From contig JBAYIO010000007.1 in NCBI GenBank assembly GCA_041665605.1, positions 23,862 to 87,861 on the forward strand: a stretch of DNA of 64,000 nt, given 5' to 3'. A model generated the notes under the pieces. It saw only the letters and a list, made by a program, of their open reading frames with translations, did not search any database and was not told where the DNA came from. The translations under genes were made by a program, and so were the position numbers. This DNA is from CAIPAT01 sp041665605. GTDB taxonomy: Bacteria > Verrucomicrobiota > Lentisphaeria > Victivallales > Victivallaceae. Shown here one piece after another: positions 57,329 through 64,000 of this stretch (positions are counted from its first letter, which is position 1; each line of letters opens with the position of its first letter).

Positions 57329-58879
57329 TTACTCTGCATTCGGCGGGCTGATAATAACATAAGTGGGCAATCCAATGATTTTGAAATAATCCAGCACCGG
57401 CTTGATATCTTTATCTTCCATTTTTTCAGCATTGAATTTAACGACAATAAAGTCGTCAAGTTTGCGTATCACGTCAGGATCTTTAAATGTTGTCGATTCC
57501 ATTTTTGTGCAATTTTTGCACCATGACGCGCCGAAATCAATCAGCACCTGCTTCTTTTCACTGGTTGACCGGGCAAGCGCCGCTTCCAGCGCCGGAATCT
57601 GTTCTTCCGCAACCGCCGCGGACGTTTTAGACGGAAGCAGCGTCACGCCGGTATAAGCATACCACAGGCCAGCCGCGGCAATCAGGATGCCGAACATGAT
57701 TTTGACTCTCACCATCCATGCGCCGGGCTTGGGTATTGCGGTCATCCCGGCACCGACCAGCGGCCACGGCAGCGCCATTCCGGTGCCAAGCAGCAGCGGC
57801 AGCAGCAACCCTGCCGGATTGCCTTCCGAATATACCCGTGCGGAATACAGCAAGACCGCGATAACCACCGGCGCAACGCATGCCCCCGCCAGCAGCGCGG
57901 CAATGATTCCCATCAGAAAAGCTGTTACCAGTCTGCCTCTTTGAGAATCTTTCGGCGAAAATTTTGCTCCAAAACGGGAAAAATCTATGCTGAAAATATC
58001 AAACATGGCCAGCGCCAGCGCAATAAAGACCGCCGCCACCGCAAAATTAAACCATGCCTGAGAATTGAGCGCACCGAATTTTGCCCCGGTCAATACCGCG
58101 ATGATTCCCAGTCCGCCGTAAGCCAGGGCGATTCCCGCTCCATATATTGCGCCAAGCAGGAAACCTTTCTTCTTTGACCCGGCCTGACTGCCGGCGCCGA
58201 TAATGGCAAGATTGACCGGAACCATCGGCAGCACGCATGGAGTTAAATTCAGCCCAAGTCCGCCAGCCAGGATCAGCAGAATTATCATCAGCATGCTTTT
58301 GTCGGAGAAAATGGATTTTTCTGAAACCGCATCTTCCGAAAGAAAAGATTCAAACGCATCCGCCGACAGATAACCGCTGGCCGCCCGTTCGATTTTGAAT
58401 GTTGAAAGCAGTTTGCTCAGTTGCTCCGGCATTGGAGCGGCGACATCCGGCGCCGGATTCTCTTCGGAGATTTCCCCGCTGATAACGATTCTTTGAGTTT
58501 CAGGCGGAAAACAGAGCTCCGGCGAATCCGCCGTTTTGTCTTTGCAGCCCAGGTAGTTTATCACTGCCACATACGCCCCGACATCAGGAGACAAAAATGT
58601 CCAGACCGCTTTTCCCCCTGACGGAAAAATTTTCACTTTGCCGGAAAACGGATCATCATGGATCACGGCGGCAGGCAGCGAATACGGCGGCAGTGACCTC
58701 CCGGTAAAATCCTTTACTTCGATTTGAGTCTGGGCCTGATAAAGATAATGACCGGGCGGGATGTTCACGGATATCTCAATTTTGCCGCCTTTTCTTTCGC
58801 ATGACCACTTGAACGGACTTGCTGCCGATGCATTGAATACAAAACAGATAATTGTTGTCAGCAGCAAAAAATATTTCAA
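57329..58879 (-). CDS. dsbD: Thiol:disulfide interchange protein DsbD
   Basis: A 516-residue inner-membrane electron carrier that moves reducing power from cytosolic thioredoxin to the periplasm. Signal peptide MKYFLLLTTIICFVFNASA. The N-terminal alpha domain has its Cys pair (NYLGCKDKTADSPELCFPPE). The transmembrane beta domain has both key cysteines, NLTPCVLPMVPVNL and LLAGACVAPVVIAVLL. The C-terminal gamma thioredoxin domain has SWCKNCTKMESTTF and a cis-Pro in IGLPTYVII. It is slightly shorter than the 560-residue E. coli protein. It follows the secreted thioredoxin gene by 34 bp and is probably co-transcribed. Confidence 0.95.
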   Translation of the reverse strand: MKYFLLLTTIICFVFNASAASPFKWSCERKGGKIEISVNIPPGHYLYQAQTQIEVKDFTGRSLPPYSLPAAVIHDDPFSGKVKIFPSGGKAVWTFLSPDVGAYVAVINYLGCKDKTADSPELCFPPETQRIVISGEISEENPAPDVAAPMPEQLSKLLSTFKIERAASGYLSADAFESFLSEDAVSEKSIFSDKSMLMIILLILAGGLGLNLTPCVLPMVPVNLAIIGAGSQAGSKKKGFLLGAIYGAGIALAYGGLGIIAVLTGAKFGALNSQAWFNFAVAAVFIALALAMFDIFSIDFSRFGAKFSPKDSQRGRLVTAFLMGIIAALLAGACVAPVVIAVLLYSARVYSEGNPAGLLLPLLLGTGMALPWPLVGAGMTAIPKPGAWMVRVKIMFGILIAAAGLWYAYTGVTLLPSKTSAAVAEEQIPALEAALARSTSEKKQVLIDFGASWCKNCTKMESTTFKDPDVIRKLDDFIVVKFNAEKMEDKDIKPVLDYFKIIGLPTYVIISPPNAE

Positions 58880-58913
58880 AATTTACCTCCGGTCACCGTT
58901 ATTGGGCACTATA

Positions 58914-59360
58914 TTACTTTTTGCCTTTGGCGAGCAGTTCCTTGATGTGTGCCACATATGCGGCGGCGCCGCCTTCCCGATAGCTGGTTTTAGCAATTAC
59001 ATTGCCTTTGCCGTCCACCAGGACAACTGTCGGAAAGCCTTTAATTCCATACTGTTCCGCCAGCTTGTCATTGGCCGCCTTTTCTGCCGCCGGAAGTTCT
59101 TTTGTCCTGGGAAAATCCACCAGCATCAGCACCAGATTGTCTTTGGCATAATCTCTGAATGCCTGTTGTGAAAATACTTCTTTGTCCAGCTTCATGCACC
59201 ATTTACACCAGTCAGAACCGGCAAAATCCATCAGGATGGCCTTGTTTTCTTTTGCGGCTATTTTCTTGGCGGCTTCAAAATTGGTCTGCCAGCCGTTATC
59301 CGCGGCAAAAACTGGCATCGATAATAGGCAAAACAGTGTTAACGCAGTCAGGAGTTTCAT
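58914..59360 (-). CDS. Exported thioredoxin-family protein
   Basis: A 148-residue periplasmic thioredoxin. Signal peptide MKLLTALTLFCLLSMPVFA. The active site is DFAGSDWCKWCMKLDKEVF (CxxC) and the cis-Pro loop IKGFPTVVLVDGKG. This resembles the thioredoxin_7 (DUF255-like) group. It is first in a two-gene unit with dsbD, and is the obvious acceptor for DsbD-derived electrons. Confidence 0.92.
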   Translation of the reverse strand: MKLLTALTLFCLLSMPVFAADNGWQTNFEAAKKIAAKENKAILMDFAGSDWCKWCMKLDKEVFSQQAFRDYAKDNLVLMLVDFPRTKELPAAEKAANDKLAEQYGIKGFPTVVLVDGKGNVIAKTSYREGGAAAYVAHIKELLAKGKK

Positions 59361-59513
59361 TTTTGAGTTTCCTTCCGTTATTAATTTATGCCTGCTTTAT
59401 ATAAAGCTTATATACTAAACATATAACGTGATTTATGAAGATTTGCAATAGCATTTCAACGATTGACGGCGCAAAACATTAAGTTATTTTATGGCTGTTC
59501 CTCAATATTCCTA

Positions 59514-59541
59514 TTGACTTATTTCAATCATGCACTATAAT
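59514..59541 (+). promoter_or_regulatory. Promoter of the ROK regulator
   Basis: TTGACT (59514-59519), 16 bp, consensus TATAAT (59536-59541). Confidence 0.75.
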
Positions 59542-59542
59542 T

Positions 59543-59567
59543 ACTTTGTAAAATGAATTAACAAAGT
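59543..59567. promoter_or_regulatory. Inverted repeat overlapping the ROK transcription start
   Basis: ACTTTGT (59543-59549) and ACAAAGT (59561-59567) are perfect 7-bp arms around 11 bp. It lies between the -10 box and the ROK start codon, so autoregulation by the encoded repressor is likely. Confidence 0.6.
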
Positions 59568-59587
59568 TTAAAGATTGAGAACTTTTT

Positions 59588-60730
59588 ATGGATAAGACAA
59601 AATCCAATCAGAAAAGCCGCAGACAAATTCTGAGGTTGATCAAGGACTCCGGACAGATATCCAGGGCCGAACTGGCCAAGCTGACCGGACTGACCCGCCC
59701 TACGGTGTCGGCGATCATCAATGAACTCAATCTGCTGGGCCTGATCAGCGAAACCGGCAAAGGCGAATCCTGCGGCGGCAAACGTCCGATCATGCTGGAA
59801 TTAAATAAAAAATCCTTCTACGCGGTCGGCATCGACCTCGGCGACGACTTTCAGATACGCGGCGTGCTCTGCGATTTGCACGGCAATGTCGTCAGACGCG
59901 AAGAGCTGGAATATGAAAACCGCTTCGAATGTATTCTAGAGGTGCTGACCAGACTCATTGAAAAGCTTACTGCGGGAACAGATCCGCGGAAAGTCAAAGG
60001 GGTCGGCATTGCGATTTCCGGGATCGTGGACACGGAAGCAAATGAAGTGATCAGCAGTAAAACATTTGATATAGAAAACAAAAAACTGGCGAAAAAACTG
60101 GCGGTGCGCTGCTCGTTCCATGTTATCCTGGAAAACCGCCCCAATGCCGCGGCGCTGGCTGAAACTGAATTCGGGGCCGGGAAAAATTTCCGCAACCTGG
60201 TCTATATCACCAGCGGGCGCGGCGTCGGCGCCGGTATCGTCATTGACGGCAAGATTTTCCGCGGCAGTTTCGGCACCGCCGGGGAAATCGGGGAAATGCT
60301 TGTGCCGGAACCGTCCGGCAACGCCGTCGCCGGCAAGTGCTTCCTTCAGGAAATGACCCGGACGAAAGCCATCTGCGAGGCCGCCGAAAAAGTCAAGCGC
60401 CGGAAAATTACTTATCAGGAGATACTTCAGGCGTATCAGGACGGAGATCAGGAGATCATCGTCATCATTGACAAGAACGCCGAATATATGGCTTATGCGG
60501 CGCAACTGGTGGCCAAACTCCTCAATCCGGAAGCGATCATCCTCGGCGGACGCGCGCTGGAACTGGGCGAAAAATACTTCGCCAGCTTCAAAAAATATTT
60601 TGACTCAGGCTTTGCCTGCAGCGACGCCAGCAATAAAACCGAGGTCAGATATTCCGCCTGCGGCAGACTGGGCGTCGCCGTCGGCGGCGCGGCGGTAGTG
60701 CTTGATATGGTCATGAATTTTAAAGTATAA
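59588..60730 (+). CDS. ROK-family transcriptional regulator (NagC/XylR type)
   Basis: A 380-residue regulator. The N-terminal winged HTH is at about 8-75 (SRRQILRLIKDSGQISRAEL, LTGLTRPTVSAIINELNLLG). The sugar-kinase-fold ROK domain follows: AVGIDLGDDFQIRGVLCDLHGN (phosphate-1), GVGIAISGIVDTE, VILENRPNAAALAE, GRGVGAGIVIDGKIFRGSFG, GTAGEIGEM. The usual zinc motif (CxCGxxGCxE) is replaced by VAGKCFLQEM and the GH/E ligand region reads GEIGEML. So zinc binding appears lost. It probably represses the downstream Gfo/Idh and aminotransferase genes, and itself. Confidence 0.92.
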   Translation: MDKTKSNQKSRRQILRLIKDSGQISRAELAKLTGLTRPTVSAIINELNLLGLISETGKGESCGGKRPIMLELNKKSFYAVGIDLGDDFQIRGVLCDLHGNVVRREELEYENRFECILEVLTRLIEKLTAGTDPRKVKGVGIAISGIVDTEANEVISSKTFDIENKKLAKKLAVRCSFHVILENRPNAAALAETEFGAGKNFRNLVYITSGRGVGAGIVIDGKIFRGSFGTAGEIGEMLVPEPSGNAVAGKCFLQEMTRTKAICEAAEKVKRRKITYQEILQAYQDGDQEIIVIIDKNAEYMAYAAQLVAKLLNPEAIILGGRALELGEKYFASFKKYFDSGFACSDASNKTEVRYSACGRLGVAVGGAAVVLDMVMNFKV

Positions 60731-60820
60731 ACGCGGAGTCAGAATAAAACATAATGATTAAAGCATTAAATAAAGAATTCCGGAGCCGGGATTAAGGAAT
60801 TACTATGAATGAGAACAATG

Positions 60821-60867
60821 GTTCCATTCTGACTCCTGACTCCTGACTTCTGACTCCTGACTTCTGG
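60821..60867. repeat. CTGACTCCTGACTTC intergenic repeat, copy 2
   Basis: After GGTTCCATT come five near-identical 7-8 nt units (CTGACTC, CTGACTC, CTGACTT, CTGACTC, CTGACTT). It sits between the ROK and Gfo/Idh genes, 40 bp ahead of the latter. Confidence 0.8.
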
Positions 60868-60906
60868 ATTTAACCTTAAATAACAAACCAGCTTGGAGGC
60901 TATGGA

Positions 60907-62160
60907 ATGATTCAAACTCAAAAACCGTTGGAATTGACGATTATCGGCGCGGGCATGATCGTAAACGATCTGCTGCTGCCGTCGGCGCTGCATCTGCAGC
61001 GGCTGGGCGCGGTAGGCGAAATCACCGTCTGCGACATGCGCGTCAGCGCGCTTCGTGCGCTTAAAGAATCCAAAGACATCCTGGAAGCGTTTCCCGGACA
61101 GAGCTTCAACACCTGCCCGGAACTCGGCGAAGGCGATTCCAGCGATCCCGCGGTGTACCGCCGCATACTTGAAAAGAAAGCGCCTTACGGCCTGGTGATC
61201 GTCGCCCTGCCCGATCAACTGCACTACCGTGTCGTCAAAGACGTCCTGCAGTACAACCAGCACATCCTGTGCGTCAAGCCGCTGGTGCTGAAATACGAAC
61301 AGGCGATTGAACTGGAAGAGGAAGCTTTCCGCCGCGGCTGCTTTGTCGGGGTTGAATACCACAAGCGTTTCGACCGCCGCGCCCTGCTGGCCAGGAAACA
61401 CTACCGCGCCGGCGACCTCGGCGATTTCGCGCTGGGCGAATCCAAACTGATCGAGCCCTACTACTACCGCCATTCCAATTTCCAGAACTGGTTCACCTGC
61501 GAAAACACCGACCCCTTCGTCTATGTCGGCTGCCATTATGTGGACCTGGTCTGCTTCATCACCGGACTTAAACCCGCCGCCGTCTCCGTCTCCGGACGCA
61601 AGGGTATTTTCCCCAACGGCAAGGAAGGCTACATGTGGACCAACGGCCGCGTGATCTTTGAAAACGGCGGCATTCTGTCCGTCAACAACGGCCTCGGCTA
61701 TCCGGACGACAGCGCCGGCGGCAACGATCAGGGGCTGGTCATGTATTTTGACGGCGACGACTGCGCCGGGCTGCTCGCCCATGACGACCACATGCGCGGC
61801 GTCGAATACGGCTTTGCCGCCAACCAGAAAAAGCGTTTCCAGTACATCAACCCGGACTTCTACCGCGTGGTGCCGTGGGAAGGCAGCGGCCTGAAACCCA
61901 TCGGTTACGGTTTTGAATCGGTGGCCGCCACCATCACCACCGCCAGCCGCATCGAAGCGAAAGTAGCCGCGGGCGGCGACGCCCTGGCCATCCGTCAGCA
62001 GGCCATCCTTGAAGCTGACGAAAAGGGCCTGATCGCCACTCCGAAGAATTCGTCCTACAATGAACTGGTCCAGGAAGCCGCGCGGCTCTCCATCCTTAAC
62101 GGCGGCGATGTCGCGGTTATCGACTGCAGCGGCGCCAAACCGGTCGTTAAACTGAAATAA
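60907..62160 (+). CDS. Gfo/Idh/MocA-family oxidoreductase, long form
   Basis: A 417-residue member, longer than the usual 340-370. The Rossmann motif is LTIIGAGMIVNDLLLPSALH; GLVIVALPDQLHYRVVKDVL and CVKPLVLKYEQAIELEEEAF carry the CVKP form of the EKP motif. GVEYHKRFDRRALLARKHYR, NWFTCENTDPFVYVGCHYVDLV and CFITGLKPAAVSVSGRKG follow. GGAGG lies seven bases before the ATG. Codon use is strongly GC-rich, suggesting high expression. It lies between the ROK regulator and a class III aminotransferase. Confidence 0.9.
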   Translation: MIQTQKPLELTIIGAGMIVNDLLLPSALHLQRLGAVGEITVCDMRVSALRALKESKDILEAFPGQSFNTCPELGEGDSSDPAVYRRILEKKAPYGLVIVALPDQLHYRVVKDVLQYNQHILCVKPLVLKYEQAIELEEEAFRRGCFVGVEYHKRFDRRALLARKHYRAGDLGDFALGESKLIEPYYYRHSNFQNWFTCENTDPFVYVGCHYVDLVCFITGLKPAAVSVSGRKGIFPNGKEGYMWTNGRVIFENGGILSVNNGLGYPDDSAGGNDQGLVMYFDGDDCAGLLAHDDHMRGVEYGFAANQKKRFQYINPDFYRVVPWEGSGLKPIGYGFESVAATITTASRIEAKVAAGGDALAIRQQAILEADEKGLIATPKNSSYNELVQEAARLSILNGGDVAVIDCSGAKPVVKLK

Positions 62161-62457
62161 GGCAAAAGAGAAGACTGAACCGACTGTGTAAAATATTATA
62201 TGGAAAAATGAAGGCAGAATAGAAACAGAAGATTGAAGTCAGAACAAGGTTGAAACAACAAACAGAAAACGGCAGACTGAAGACAGAATAAATGAAGACA
62301 ACGGTACAAGCATCAAAAGCAGAGTTCAGAAATGGGAACAGCGGTTCCATTCTGACTTCCGGCTCCTGTCTTCCGGCTTCCGGTTTCATGCCTTCCATTC
62401 TGACTCCTGACTTCTTGAATTTATGCATTTTTAACTTAACTTAGGAGATTTTTTAAA
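62161..62457. other. Intergenic region with purine-rich and pyrimidine-rich inverted halves
   Basis: The left half (62170-62320) contains repeated GAAGTCAGAA/GAAGACAGAA-type words; the right half holds TTCTGACTTC-type words, their complements. No gene is seen. AGGAG near the end serves the aminotransferase. Confidence 0.65.
62333..62415. repeat. CTGACTCCTGACTTC intergenic repeat, copy 3
   Basis: GGGAACAGCGGTTCCATTCTGACTT opens a degenerate run of TTCCGGCTCC/TTCTGACTCC units ending at CTGACTTCTTG. The GGAAC-nn-GGTTCCATTCTGAC beginning is shared with copy 2. Confidence 0.75.
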
Positions 62458-63831
62458 ATGGCCGAGTATTCATTAGTTCCCGTAAACGTCCCGAAAGTCA
62501 AAACCAAATACCGGACTATCCAGACCGCGATCCCGGTGCCGGAATCGCTGCCGATCTTCGAAAAATTGAAATCCAGCGAACCCCGTTCCATGATGGGGCA
62601 GCCGCCGATCATCTGGAACAGCGCCGACAATTTCACCATTTCCGACAAGTGGGGCAACCGCTGGATCGACTGGTCCTCATGCGTGCTGATCGCCAACGCC
62701 GGACACGGCCGCAAGGAAATCCGCGAGGCCCTGAAGAAAGTCATTGACCAGGAACTCCTGGCCACCTATGTGTTCATCCACGAAGGACGCGCCGAACTCA
62801 CCACCATGCTCCAGAAGCTCGCTCCTGAGCCCGAAAAATATCATGTCTTTCTGCTCAGTTCCGGTACCGAAGCCACTGAAAACTGCATCAAGCTGGCCAA
62901 GACCTACGCCATCACCAGGCACGGCAGCAAGAAGAAATATTTCGTCTCTTTCAATAATGCTTTCCACGGACGCACCCTCGGCGCCCAGATGGCCGGCGGC
63001 ATGGACAAACTGAAGACCTGGATCGTTGACGGCGACCGGACCTTTATCCAGGTCCCCTTCCCCGACGGCTACAAAAATACCGACACCTCGTTCGACCTGT
63101 TCCTGAAGACCCTTGCGGATAAGGGCGTCAAACCGGAAGAAATCGCCGGCGTCATGGCCGAAGCCTATCAGGGCGTCGGACCGGACTTCCTGCCGGTTGA
63201 ATATGCTCAGAAACTGGAAAAGTTCTGCCGCGAAAACGACATCGTTCTGATCATGGACGAAGTGCAGTCCGGCTTCGGACGGACCGGCAAAATGTTCACC
63301 TTCCAGCATTACGGCATCAAACCGGACCTGATCGCCTGCGGCAAAGGCATCAGCTCCTCGCTCCCCCTTTCCGCCGTTATCGGACGCGCCGACATCATGG
63401 GCATCTACACGCCCGGCTCGATGACCTCCACTCACTCCGGCTCCCCGCTCTGCGTCACCGCCGCGATTGAGAACCTGAAGCTCATCCAGAAAGAGCACCT
63501 GGTGGAAAATGCCGAGAAAATGGGCAGAATCATGAACCCCGAACTCCAGCGCATTCAGCAGAAATATCCCGACCGCCTTGGCTGTTTCCACGGCCTCGGT
63601 CTGGTCGCCGGCATCCAGTGCGTCAAACCCGGCACCAAAACTCCGGACCCGGAAACCGCGGTTGCCATTAACCTGAAATGTCTCCAGCGCGGACTGCTGA
63701 TGTTCGCCCCCGTCGGTATCGGCGGCGAATGTCTGAAGATCGCTCCGCCGCTGACCATTACTGAAGAGGCCCTGCGCGAATCGCTGCAAGTTTTCGAAGA
63801 AGCCTGCGACGACGTTCTCACCGGCAAGTAA
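62458..63831 (+). CDS. Class III pyridoxal-phosphate aminotransferase (GABA/ornithine-type)
   Basis: A 457-residue fold-type I aminotransferase. SSGTEATENCIKLAKTYA binds the PLP phosphate, VSFNNAFHGRTLGA provides the ring-stacking segment, IVLIMDEVQSGFGRTGKMF gives D267, and DLIACGKGISSSLPLSAVIG gives the Schiff-base K296. THSGSPLCVTAA is the next family block. Members transfer the terminal amino group of omega-amino acids or amino sugars to 2-oxoglutarate. Neighbouring Gfo/Idh and ROK genes suggest dehydrogenation then amination of a sugar, or the reverse. AGGAG is upstream and a strong terminator follows. Confidence 0.93.
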   Translation: MAEYSLVPVNVPKVKTKYRTIQTAIPVPESLPIFEKLKSSEPRSMMGQPPIIWNSADNFTISDKWGNRWIDWSSCVLIANAGHGRKEIREALKKVIDQELLATYVFIHEGRAELTTMLQKLAPEPEKYHVFLLSSGTEATENCIKLAKTYAITRHGSKKKYFVSFNNAFHGRTLGAQMAGGMDKLKTWIVDGDRTFIQVPFPDGYKNTDTSFDLFLKTLADKGVKPEEIAGVMAEAYQGVGPDFLPVEYAQKLEKFCRENDIVLIMDEVQSGFGRTGKMFTFQHYGIKPDLIACGKGISSSLPLSAVIGRADIMGIYTPGSMTSTHSGSPLCVTAAIENLKLIQKEHLVENAEKMGRIMNPELQRIQQKYPDRLGCFHGLGLVAGIQCVKPGTKTPDPETAVAINLKCLQRGLLMFAPVGIGGECLKIAPPLTITEEALRESLQVFEEACDDVLTGK

Positions 63832-63845
63832 TCCGGGTCATATTA

Positions 63846-63883
63846 AAATCCGCCGCGGATAACTTCCGCGGCGGATTTTTTTT
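63846..63883 (+). terminator. Rho-independent terminator
   Basis: A 14-bp stem AAATCCGCCGCGGA / TCCGCGGCGGATTT with a 5-nt loop runs into a run of T. It begins 15 bp after the aminotransferase stop. Confidence 0.95.
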
Positions 63884-64000
63884 GCCCGCAAACATTATCC
63901 GCCGCCGGCTGTGTTCCAGCGGTCCCGCAGTTGCAGGATTGATCGCCAACGGCGAAATCAATACGCGGTTCTAAAGTTCTGAGTTCTGAACATTCTGCCC

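Noticed and set aside
60766..61791. A 341-codon minus-strand frame
   Set aside because: It is the shadow of the long Gfo/Idh gene and continues through the CTGACTCC repeat, whose translation gives the RSQKSGVRSQ wording typical of non-coding repeats.
62677..63789. A 370-codon minus-strand frame
   Set aside because: It lies entirely opposite the class III aminotransferase and has a GC-rich shadow composition.

Overview
The window looks like a chromosomal segment of a free-living or gut-type member of the PVC group, most likely Lentisphaerota/Victivallales or a close Verrucomicrobiota relative. This rests on gene content and style, not on a marker gene. There are two DUF1559-like prepilins with the N-terminal signature FTLIELLVVIAIIAILA and a C-terminal DGH motif. 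Gfo/Idh/MocA oxidoreductases, AraC regulators, sugar-phosphate isomerase TIM barrels, FAD_oxidored proteins, DUF4838 and LamG-type secreted proteins are all abundant. No rRNA, tRNA or CRISPR array was seen.

Layout. 1-6900: a glycosyltransferase cut by the left edge, a zinc-ribbon protein, a small lipoprotein, a hom-lysC pair for threonine/methionine synthesis, a CBM48 protein with a Lys/Ala-rich 22-residue repeat, and WrbA. 6961-12294: a DmpR/XylR-like sigma-54 activator divergent from an M20 hydrolase / acetate kinase / degenerate acetate kinase operon, which is preceded by a near-perfect -24/-12 promoter. 12372-17451: two FAD oxidoreductases, one with two FAD modules plus HEAT repeats, divergent from a PocR-AraC regulator. 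17485-21032: transaldolase and phosphoketolase, the core of a phosphoketolase shunt. 21186-28031: small carbohydrate loci (isomerase/Gfo with a divergent AraC, a LolA-like protein, a URO-D-like protein with a divergent AraC, an SDR epimerase).

28032-33316 is the accessory region. It holds an AT-richer two-gene cassette, a PD-(D/E)XK-like/HEAT protein directly followed by a beta-class DNA methyltransferase, which I read as an atypical restriction-modification system. A TPR protein and a 1.2 kb non-coding region follow; the latter has a G-quadruplex motif, a nested hairpin and a tandem array of about 78-bp units.

33317-43802 is one compact minus-strand operon of nine genes: SGNH esterase, prepilin, HAD phosphatase, DUF4838, LamG, GH37/63-like glycosidase, isomerase, ADP-ribosylglycohydrolase-fold protein and LacI regulator. 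It is driven by a consensus promoter (TTGACA-N17-TATAAT) with a 14-bp palindrome just after the -10 box, the obvious candidate operator for the operon's own LacI protein. 43932-53253 has an AraC pseudogene, two closely related Gfo/Idh paralogues, a ceramidase-like hydrolase, an AraC regulator, a second prepilin and a 1072-residue secreted protein. 53365-59360 carries a GNAT acetyltransferase, a nitrilase-superfamily amidase, a CHASE hybrid histidine kinase, DsbD and a secreted thioredoxin. 59588-63831 has a ROK regulator, another Gfo/Idh protein and a class III aminotransferase ending in a strong terminator, with degenerate CTGACTCCTGACTTC-type intergenic repeats between them.

Overall this is a saccharolytic, fermentative lifestyle: many small, locally regulated modules for complex glycans or polyols, feeding a phosphoketolase/acetate kinase ATP-yielding route.
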